In this document: one piece after another, positions 56,983 through 64,000 of the stretch
How positions within the stretch are numbered: the stretch's first letter is position 1
Layout of the letters: the number at the start of each line of letters is the position of its first letter
NCBI GenBank assembly: GCA_028752905.1
Contig: JAQNBH010000013.1
Span: 42,982,071-43,046,070, forward strand
Reading direction: 5' to 3'
DNA: 64,000 bases
Source: Cladorhizidae sp. MBARI D1340-BT2
Taxonomy: Eukaryota > Porifera > Demospongiae > Poecilosclerida > Cladorhizidae
Notes under the pieces: generated by a model
The model's input: only the letters and a program-made list of their open reading frames with translations
Databases searched by the model: none
Told to the model about the DNA's origin: nothing
Position numbers and translations under genes: made by a program

Positions 56983-59181
56983 ATGGCTAGAGACATGGAG
57001 GAGTCTGAGAAGTATTTGATGGAGTTAGAGAAGGAGATCACATGTTCCATCTGCCAGGAGCACTACACTCTGCCCAAGGCCCTCCCTTGCCTCCATTGCT
57101 ACTGCAAGCACTGCATTCTCAAGCTAGCCCTCAGGACAGGCAAAGACCAGCCTTTCCCTTGCCCAGAGTGTCGCTATGAAGCCACCCTGCCTGAGGGCAA
57201 TGTAGACAGCCTCAAAACAGCCTTCTCCATCAACCGCCTCAAAGAACTGTATGCCAAGCAGAAGAGAGCTCTTAGCAAGGAGGAGGTGAAGTGTGAGATA
57301 TGCACCACCTCTTCAGTCAAAGCTGAATCATTTTGCCGACAATGTGACAAGTTCATATGTGAGAAATGCGTGGAGGCACATCTGAGAATGGCAGCTCTAT
57401 TTGATGGTCATGAAGTTATCTCTTTGGATGAGGTGAAGAAGGAGAGAGCTAAATATGTCCTCTCCAAAGATCGTGCTGCTAAGAAGTGCCAACTTCACAC
57501 AGAGTTCCTCAAGCTGTTCTGCTTCGACTGTGATGTATTAATTTGTCGTGACTGCACACTAAAGGACCACAGAGACCACCTCTTTGACTTCACCAACTTA
57601 GCAGCTGAGAAGAAGAGAAAAGAGCTGATGGAGAGCTTGAGGCCTCTGAGAAACGTGGCAGCCAATCTCTCTTGTGCTGTTGAAGAGATACAGACCACGG
57701 AATCTGAGCTAGCAGCCCAGGGAGAGTCTGTAGCCAACACCATCGGGACGTCCTTCAAGGAGCTGCACGCTATTATTGAAACGCACAAACAGAAGATGCT
57801 AGAGGAGGCCAAAAAGAGAGTCTGTCAGAAAATGGAGAAGCTTAGTGGACAGAAGGAGGACATTTCCATTTCTCTTGCAGAGGTGCAGAGGATTGTGGAC
57901 TATAACGAGCAGTGTGTGAAGCACTGTTCCAACGATGAGCTCATGTGCACACATGCTGAATTGGAGAGTGTGATCCAGCGAAAAATAATTGAAGACAGCA
58001 CCAAGCCGGGGCAGAAGCTTACACCAATGGAGGAGGTTGATGTAACGGTGGAGGTGAGCTGTGTTGAGGCCCTGGAGCAGCTCCTCCAGACCCAGGCTAA
58101 GATAACTAGACTTCCCATCACTCTAGTCATCAACACTGTGTCCAGCAAGGCTGAGGCTGGGAAGTTATCAGAAGTGGTCTTGTGCACCACTCAACTCTGT
58201 GGCAACAAGCCAGCCAAACGTGCTGTTCTAATAGACTGCCATATGAAGTGTCTGCACAGTGGAGCTCACATCAAATCCAGCACCGAAGAAATTGGAGCCA
58301 ACAAATATCGCATCCAGTTCACACCCACTCGCCATGGACGACATGAACTTACGATCTCATTGGACGGGTATCAAGTAGCAGGCAGTCCCTTCCCTGTGCT
58401 TGTCCCCATCCCACCCACTCAACTAGACAAGCCTGTCAAGGTGTGGGGTGGTGTAACATGGCCCAGAGGTATCACTGTCAACTCCGTGGGGGAGCTTATA
58501 GTCACTGATTATGGAGGAGATGTCGTTGTGTTGGATAGAGAGGGGAAAAGATTGAGAAGTATCAATTACTCGGAACATAAATTTCAATATTTACGAGGTA
58601 TTGCTGTAGACAGTGAAGACAACATCTATTTCACTGATGAAGGCACTAATCAAATCTTCAAGTCTAACAAGAACTGCAGCAAGGTTCAAGTGCACAGAGT
58701 CCAGCAAGTGAAAGGTCCAGGACATCTCGATGTTGCAGTAGTTGGAGATGAAGTGATGGTTACTGAATGTGGCAATGGAGGTAGGATCATGGTGTACGAC
58801 AGAGAACTGAAATATGTGAGACAGATTGTTGGTGCAGATAAAAACACATTGTATGGCCTATCTCCTGACAGTCATCAAAACGTGTACGTCAGTAGTCTTG
58901 GGAGCTCTAGTATTCAAGTCTTCAGTAATGATGGAGCATTCCTACGCTCCTTTGGCTGTGATGAGGATGGTGTGAAGAGGTTGAAGTATCCATGTGTTGT
59001 GTGTGTAGCTGGTCAGTATGTGTATGTGACAGATGATGGTGTATGTAAGATAGTAGTGTTCACCACTGAGGGAGACTATGTCACCTCATTTGGTGGTGGA
59101 TGTTGGGATGTGTGTGTAGATCAAGATGGGTTTGTGTATGCTTGTAACACTAACTCTAATAAGATTGTAGTTTTCTGTTGA
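56983..59181 (+). CDS. TRIM-NHL protein C
   Basis: The third paralogue, 732 residues, with intact RING, B-boxes, coiled coil, filamin and NHL domains. It is the most diverged of the three in the linker and B-box 1 region (MAALFDGHEVISLDE, LPEGNVDSLKTAFSIN) and in NHL loops (WGGVTWPRGITV, SLGSSSIQ, TDDGVCKI). Its last codons differ by a 9-bp deletion and it stops at TGA after NKIVVFC. It is single-exon and undamaged, with the same start context as A and B. Function by family: cytoplasmic E3 ubiquitin ligase with NHL-based target recognition. Confidence 0.92.
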   Translation: MARDMEESEKYLMELEKEITCSICQEHYTLPKALPCLHCYCKHCILKLALRTGKDQPFPCPECRYEATLPEGNVDSLKTAFSINRLKELYAKQKRALSKEEVKCEICTTSSVKAESFCRQCDKFICEKCVEAHLRMAALFDGHEVISLDEVKKERAKYVLSKDRAAKKCQLHTEFLKLFCFDCDVLICRDCTLKDHRDHLFDFTNLAAEKKRKELMESLRPLRNVAANLSCAVEEIQTTESELAAQGESVANTIGTSFKELHAIIETHKQKMLEEAKKRVCQKMEKLSGQKEDISISLAEVQRIVDYNEQCVKHCSNDELMCTHAELESVIQRKIIEDSTKPGQKLTPMEEVDVTVEVSCVEALEQLLQTQAKITRLPITLVINTVSSKAEAGKLSEVVLCTTQLCGNKPAKRAVLIDCHMKCLHSGAHIKSSTEEIGANKYRIQFTPTRHGRHELTISLDGYQVAGSPFPVLVPIPPTQLDKPVKVWGGVTWPRGITVNSVGELIVTDYGGDVVVLDREGKRLRSINYSEHKFQYLRGIAVDSEDNIYFTDEGTNQIFKSNKNCSKVQVHRVQQVKGPGHLDVAVVGDEVMVTECGNGGRIMVYDRELKYVRQIVGADKNTLYGLSPDSHQNVYVSSLGSSSIQVFSNDGAFLRSFGCDEDGVKRLKYPCVVCVAGQYVYVTDDGVCKIVVFTTEGDYVTSFGGGCWDVCVDQDGFVYACNTNSNKIVVFC

Positions 59182-59756
59182 CAATTAGTTGATGAATTAT
59201 AATGCATGATTCAATGAAGCTTTTATTATCCTCCAATCACAACAGACAATGGAACTTGTAAGAGTTGAAGACTTCCTTTGTCCAGAAGGAAACTTCCAAT
59301 TAATATAATAATAATTCTAATTGTGGGTGTGGCCTAGCAGCCTGCGATCCCTCCCCCTCAGGATGTGGTAGAGGGAGGTCTCCTGCCCTCATCTTCGCCA
59401 GTAGGAATTAGATATAAATGCTCCCAGTAACCACTGGCTGACTGACCTTCTTGAAGGCTGTGGGCAGAGACAAGTGTGCACTAATTAGCACCCACTAGTA
59501 TTTATTATCACTTGACTACTTATAATATATAGTGATGACCATGATTAGGGAGGAAGAGTACTGATGGTCTACAAGTCAAAATCAAGTAGTTGATGGCAGA
59601 ACTTAGTATAGTTACAGCTACTAGTTGGCAAAATTGACAAAATTGACAGCTACTAATTAGCTGCTAGAGACTCGATCCTCACCTCTCCTTAAAGAATCTT
59701 TACCAATTGTCTATAGAGGCATGCAGGTAAGGCTGAAGTTCTAACCTTGACTTGGT
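59182..59756 (+). other. conserved 3' flank of TRIM gene C
   Basis: Homologous to 10708-11690 with deletions. The small hairpin (TTCCTT...AAGGAA) near 59273 is retained. No gene. Confidence 0.65.
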
Positions 59757-60390
59757 TCTCAGGCCTAGTTGAGGTTCTCTCCTTGTCCTGGCTAGTTGAG
59801 GTTCTCTCCTTGTCCTGGCTAGTTGAGGTTCTCTCCTTGTCCTGGCTAGTTGAGGTTCTCTCCTTGTCCTGGCTAGTTGAGGTTCTCTCCTTGTCCTGGC
59901 TAGTTGAGGTTCTCTCCTTGTCCTGGCTAGTTGAGGTTCTCTCCTTGTCCTGGCTAGTTGAGGTTCTCTCCTTGCCCTGGCTAGTTGAGGTTCTATTCTT
60001 GTCCTGGCTATTTGAGGTTGTCTCCTTGTCCTGGCTAGTTGAGGTTCTCTCCTTGTCCTGGCTAGTTGAGATTATGTCCTTGTCCTGGCTAGTTGAGGTT
60101 CTCTCCTTGTCCTGGCTAGTTGAGGTTATGTCCTTGTCCTGGCTAGTTGAGGTTCTCTCCTTGTCCTGGCTAGTTGAAGTTCTCTCCTTGTCCAGGCTAG
60201 TTGAGGTTCTCTACTTGTCCTGGCTAGTTGAGATTCTCTCCTTGTCCTGGCTAGTTGAGTTTATATCCTTGATCTGGCTAGTTAAGGTTCTCTCCTTGTC
60301 CTGGTTAGTTGAGGTCTGTCCTGGTCCTGGCTAGTTGAGGTTCTCTCCTTGTCCTGGCTAGTTGAGGTCTGTCCTGGTCCTGGCTAGCTG
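59757..60390. repeat. 27-bp minisatellite, about 23 units (copy C)
   Basis: Same unit as 11690-12240 with more variant units (TTATGTCC and the like). The 195-codon plus frame of LVEVLSLSW repeats is an artefact of the 9-codon period. Confidence 0.95.
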
Positions 60391-60880
60391 TCTTCCTCAG
60401 CATGGCTTTCAGGGTTGCATGGAAACGTTGCAACATTCCATCTGTCTGTGGGTGTTATGGAGTAGTCCTTATGTACTTTATCTTCAGCAGGTCGAACACT
60501 GAGGACATCTGGTTTGAACAAAAGTTAGATCGTTGATCTGTCAGGATCTCTTCTGGTATACCCATTCTTGTAAACACTTGGCAGAGGCTTCAGCCACCGT
60601 CTAGGCTTCCACTTTCTTGAGAGTGATTGTTTCTGGAAACGTCGTGGCAAAGTCCATCATTGTCAAGATGAATTTGTAGCCTTTCTTTGCCTTAGCAATG
60701 TGCCCACGATGTCCATATCTATCTACTTGAAGGGCTCCTCCATCACCAAGGCTCTGTGATTTCTGTTTCCTCGTTGGCACTCTGCACACTCCTTGCACCA
60801 GCAGCCACATCCTTTCCGGGTCTTGGCCAGTAGAAACTTTTAAGCACAGGCCACACTTATTTTCTTTCCCAGCTGTCCAG
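60391..60880 (-). pseudogene. Ty3-type integrase relic
   Basis: Minus strand: C-x2-C remnants of the HHCC finger, then VDRYGHRGHIAKAKKGYKF and LTMMDFATTFPETITLKKVE (integrase core after the first Asp). Then, with frame breaks, a conserved I-P-E-x-I-x-T-D-like region and HATLKAMLRKTASQD-like codons at the border of the 27-bp array. It is a longer version of the fragment at 12228-12400. Confidence 0.72.
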
Positions 60881-61107
60881 CGATTGGCACTTGGTGTGTT
60901 AGGTAGGTTATGGCTAGGCCTAAGTTTTAATCTTACTCTAGTAATGGGCCTAGCTAACCTAACACTAGCCCCATCTCTAGCCCTGGCCCTAGCTCTTGGC
61001 CCATGTGGTCTGTGTTTATACTCTGACCCCATAGATACACAAGTCCTGCAAGGCAATGCAATTTGTTCTGTTCAAGTCCCCAGCCAGGACTCACTTCACT
61101 CGTGGAC

Positions 61108-61275
61108 AACTCCTATGCATGTTGCCCTGTGCCACACAACTCCTATGCATGTTGCCCTGTGCCACACAACTCCTATGCATGTTGCCCTGTGCCACACAAC
61201 TCCTATGCATGTTGCCCTGTGCCACACAACTCCTATGCATGTTCCCCTGTGCCACACAACTCCTATGCATGTTGA
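61108..61275. repeat. 30-bp minisatellite, about 6 units
   Basis: The unit contains CTCCTATGCATGTTGCCCTG then TGCCACACAA, period exactly 30. One trace of the unit is at 12390-12412. Confidence 0.94.
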
Positions 61276-61319
61276 CCCTTGCCCTTTGTGGTATTGAGTA
61301 ACTGATTCCAATGAGAACA

Positions 61320-61710
61320 CATCCATCAAACAACGCATTCCATATAACTCTCTTTAGTCTTGTCTCGCAATTCCTTCTCACTAGACCCCTGGAGGTGTTG
61401 ACGAGGTAGATATGCCCTAGTGGTGTCTGCATGTGAGTCCATTTTCTACCCATTGAGAGTTGCGCAGGTGAGAGGTCACACCAAGGGAAGGGTGTTGAAC
61501 TATACATAAGTAGGCCATGTATGGATCTGCTGATCCTCTCAATAGCTTTTTCACTGTCTTCTCTCTCCCCTTGTCCATTACTCTGGGGGGAATGGGAGCT
61601 ACAGTGACGTGGCAGAAATCATAAGACTTTGCAATCTCTGCAAATTCATTGCACGAGTATTGGGTGAGATTGTTGCTTATACCATTTCTGGAATCCCATG
61701 ACTTGAGAAC
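61320..61710 (-). pseudogene. Ty3-type integrase C-terminal relic
   Basis: Minus strand CNEFAEIAKSYDFCHVT and VKKLLRGSADPYMAYL, then, shifted, PFPWCDLSPAQLSMGRK and GHIYLVNTSRGLVRRN. Nearly identical to 45060-45600, so it is a second copy of the element at 44769-47826. LTR pieces (catcaaacaacgcattcc) directly follow. Confidence 0.78.
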
Positions 61711-61960
61711 ACAATACATACAACACTACTGTATGTACAGGACCTAGTTGAGATCAACACTTGCTTATACACAATACATGCAACACTACTGTATGTGCAG
61801 AACCTTAGTTGTGATCAACACTTGCTTATACACAATACATGCAACACTACTGTATGTGCAGAACCTTAGTTGTGATCAACACTTGCTTATACACAATATA
61901 TGCAACACTACTGTATGTACAGAACCTAGTTGTGATCAACACTTGCTTATACACAATACA
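61711..61960. repeat. 61-bp tandem repeat, about 4 units (unrelated unit)
   Basis: The unit contains ACACAATACATGCAACACTA then CTGTATGTGCAGAACC and GATCAACACTTGCTTAT. It is not related to the 61/62-bp array at 17072-20424. Confidence 0.93.
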
Positions 61961-62149
61961 TGACTGTAAAAGTATGTATGGATGTGTATAAGACAGCATG
62001 GCAGCTCCTAAGGACACAGATGCTTCTCGTAGAACCAGGAAGTAAGCTACTCGCATCCCAAGGCCCTGCAGATAAAAATAAATCATATTGGCAATTATCA
62101 AACGCCACGATAGAGTATTTTAATTATATTCATCTGTTTTAATGATATC

Positions 62150-62235
62150 CAGGCTTTTTGCATAACTGAACTTTTTGCATATCTGAACTAAGGTGGGTCC
62201 CGATGTGTTCAGATATGCGAGTGTCTACTGCACTC
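62150..62235. mobile_element. short Tigger-like remnant
   Basis: TTTTGCATAACTGAAC, TGCATATCTGAAC and TTCAGATATGCGAGTGTCTACTG resemble the ends of Tigger-type elements brought together. No coding sequence. Confidence 0.45.
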
Positions 62236-62366
62236 CAGATGGGGTGAACTATGTCAAACAGTTTCTGTTTTAGCAATGTTATTAGTACACAAAATTTCAC
62301 GGGGCTTCGATAAATAAATGCTGATAGAACTCCACAACTCACCTTCCTCTTTGTCTCTCTCCTCAG

Positions 62367-62558
62367 ACAAAACCACCGCAAGGTCTGCATTATGCTGGAA
62401 GACAGTCTGGGAGCTCTTTTCAAGACTAAAGATGAGTACACTGTCATGGAGAAGATGAAAGCAGCGTGTCTGGTGGGGAAGAAGTACCTCCCTCTCTTCC
62501 CTTACTTCCAGCACCTTAAGTTGTCTCAGGCTGATGAGGGAGCCTTCCGTGTTGTCAG
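62367..62558 (+). CDS. IARS1: exon of cytosolic isoleucyl-tRNA synthetase
   Basis: An internal exon of 192 bp between a pyrimidine-rich tract ending CTCCTCAG and a donor GTGAGC. It enters with one leftover base and ends with two, so it keeps phase. The peptide includes LEDSLGALFKTKDEYTVMEK and GKKYLPLFPYFQHLKL then DEGAFRVV. This matches the start of the CP1 editing region of eukaryotic cytosolic IleRS, where GKKYxPLFxYF precedes a GAFxV segment. The enzyme charges tRNA-Ile and hydrolyses mischarged Val-tRNA-Ile. Neighbouring exons were not found in the window; the next should lie to the right. Intron repeats surround it. Confidence 0.85.
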
Positions 62559-62749
62559 GTGAGCAAGCCGGGGCCTTGGAAACAGTTAGGGAACGTCCGA
62601 GATATGTCCAGTGCTGTTGCAACCTTTCTCGGGACATCCCGGGACTCTCCCGGGATACTCGGGACATCCCATGATACTTGGGACTCTCCCGGGGTGGACC
62701 TGGTCATAGCTCTGGAGCTCCTATTGCCATACACTTACCTTACAATACT

Positions 62750-63360
62750 CCTAGCCCTATAATGGACCTGGTCCAAGATTACTCCTGGCCAGCCCTAGAA
62801 TGACCATGGTCCTAGAGTATACATAGCCCTAGAATGGTCCTAGCCCTAGAGTATGCTTACCCCTATAATACCCCTATCTCTAGATAGACTTAGCCCTAGA
62901 TACACTGCCCTAGCCCTACAACCCTAGCTCTAGAATACCCCCAGCCCTAGATACACTGCCCTAGCCCTACCCTAGCTCTAGAATACCCCCAGCCCTAGAT
63001 ACACTGCCCTAGCCCTACAACCCTAGCTCTAGAATACCCCCAGCCCTAGATACACTGCCCTAGCCCTACAACCCTAGCTCTAGAATACCCCCAGCCCTAG
63101 ATACACTGCCCTAGCCCTACAACCCTAGCTCTAGAATACCCCCAGCCCTAGATACACTGCCCTAGCCCTACAACCCTAGCTCTAGAATACCCCCAGCCCT
63201 AGATACACTGCCCTAGCCCTACAACCCTAGCTCTAGAATACCCCCAGCCCTAGATACACTGCCCTAGCCCTACAACCCTAGCTCTAGAATACCCCCAGCC
63301 CTAGATACACTGCCCTAGCCCTACAACCCTAGCTCTAGAATATCCCCAGCCCTAGAATAA
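62750..63360. repeat. 51-bp CTAG-rich minisatellite in IARS intron
   Basis: Irregular CCCTAG-rich sequence (62750-62940), then about eight regular 51-bp units containing CCCTAGATACACTGCCCTAG, CCCTACAACCCTAGCTCTAG and AATACCCCCAG. Confidence 0.93.
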
Positions 63361-64000
63361 CACTCATTCTTAGCCCTTGAATAATTCCTCGATTTAACCC
63401 TAGCTAGCCATAGCCATAGCCCTGGTCTGGATCCTGGCCTTAATCCTAGCTATGTGGCAGTGCTCCTAGCCCAGCCCCCAAACAGCCTTAGCCATGTGTG
63501 CAATGAAAGCAGGGCTGGTGGGGGGTGCAAAGTCACATTTCCACGGAGAGGGCCATCCTCAAGAAATCCCGGTGTGTCTTAAGAAAGTTTGTAGGTGGGT
63601 GTGAGTCACCTCTAGGTAGTGTTAGCTTCAAGACAAATATCCACATGTGTTCCTTTCAGACACCTACTACAAAATGAGTGCATGTGTTAATAAGGGGTGT
63701 GGTTGCTTTAAAATTTAACCCCCCCTCTTTTCCCCCCTCCCCCCCCCAGTTCCAACTGTGTTTCCAAAGTTTTAAAGGCATTGAATGCCATTTCCAAGTT
63801 ATGGTATGTGTTGTGCATGCACTTCCACTTGCCCTGATTAAAATAACTTGGAAGAGAAACCAACAAGAACACTAACTAAAGAGGTCACTTTAACACTCCA
63901 TTGTCCAAACTTTGACGCATGATTACCACTATCTTTGAAAATCCATGTCTTCTGGTTGACATGACGATCATAGCATGGCCAAAGTTTGGTAAAATAAAAT
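63361..64000 (+). other. remainder of putative IARS intron
   Basis: No exon recognised. It contains a C-rich tract with T interruptions (63719-63749). The continuation of the IARS editing domain was looked for and not seen. Confidence 0.5.

Noticed and set aside
59747..60334. 195-codon LVEVLSLSW repeat frame
   Set aside because: Same 27-bp minisatellite artefact.
63000..63350. Telomere-like CCCTAR repeats
   Set aside because: CCCTAG motifs belong to an irregular 51-bp minisatellite unit; no tandem hexamer array.

Overview
The window reads as animal nuclear DNA. One clear spliced exon of a conserved housekeeping gene (cytosolic isoleucyl-tRNA synthetase, 62367-62558, + strand) has consensus splice sites, and three intronless TRIM-NHL genes are present. 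The rest is dense mobile-element and minisatellite DNA. A marine invertebrate, most plausibly a sponge, would fit the many TRIM2/3/71-like paralogues and the mix of Gmr1-like, Penelope-like, ZMYM-type hAT and Tigger elements. That assignment is inference; no sequence here proves the species.

Layout. 1-4038: 3' part of a Ty3-type LTR retrotransposon with the unusual order protease-integrase-RT-RNase H (Gmr1-like), broken by two stops. 4039-12250, 36850-44765 and (shorter) 54700-60390 are three copies of one duplicon: composite repeats, a degenerate LINE (first two copies only), a TRIM-NHL gene (8491-10707, 41567-43765, 56983-59181) and a 27-bp minisatellite. 12200-20424: Ty3-type integrase and RT/RNase H relics on the minus strand, an hAT transposon, and a very long 61/62-bp minisatellite. 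20425-25880: two copies of a non-LTR-type RT element. The longer one encodes a zinc finger, an RT with a YLDD box, a CCHC knuckle and a PD-(D/E)xK-like nuclease, and is bracketed by 44-bp terminal inverted repeats and long ATT microsatellites. 25975-36850: a 66-bp minisatellite, a Penelope-type GIY-YIG fragment, a Tigger/pogo transposase fragment and a second hAT relic. 44769-53287: a Ty3-type pol relic with one LTR, into whose minisatellite a second, nearly complete LTR element (48100-53287) is inserted. 55079-55620: a short non-autonomous Tigger derivative. 60391-61960: more integrase relics and arrays. 62367-64000: the IARS exon and its repeat-filled intron.

The clearest theme is that several minisatellites (61/62, 67, 57, 27 and 106 bp) start from short stretches of retroelement coding sequence. 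Their units match the RT, RNase H, integrase or GIY-YIG codons they interrupt, and copy number differs greatly between duplicate loci. The other outstanding item is the RT/nuclease element with terminal inverted repeats.

Only the three TRIM-NHL genes and the IARS exon look like intact host coding sequence. The TRIM proteins would be cytoplasmic RING E3 ubiquitin ligases whose filamin and NHL domains select RNA or protein targets. Almost all mobile-element frames are broken. Copy numbers and boundaries were judged by eye.
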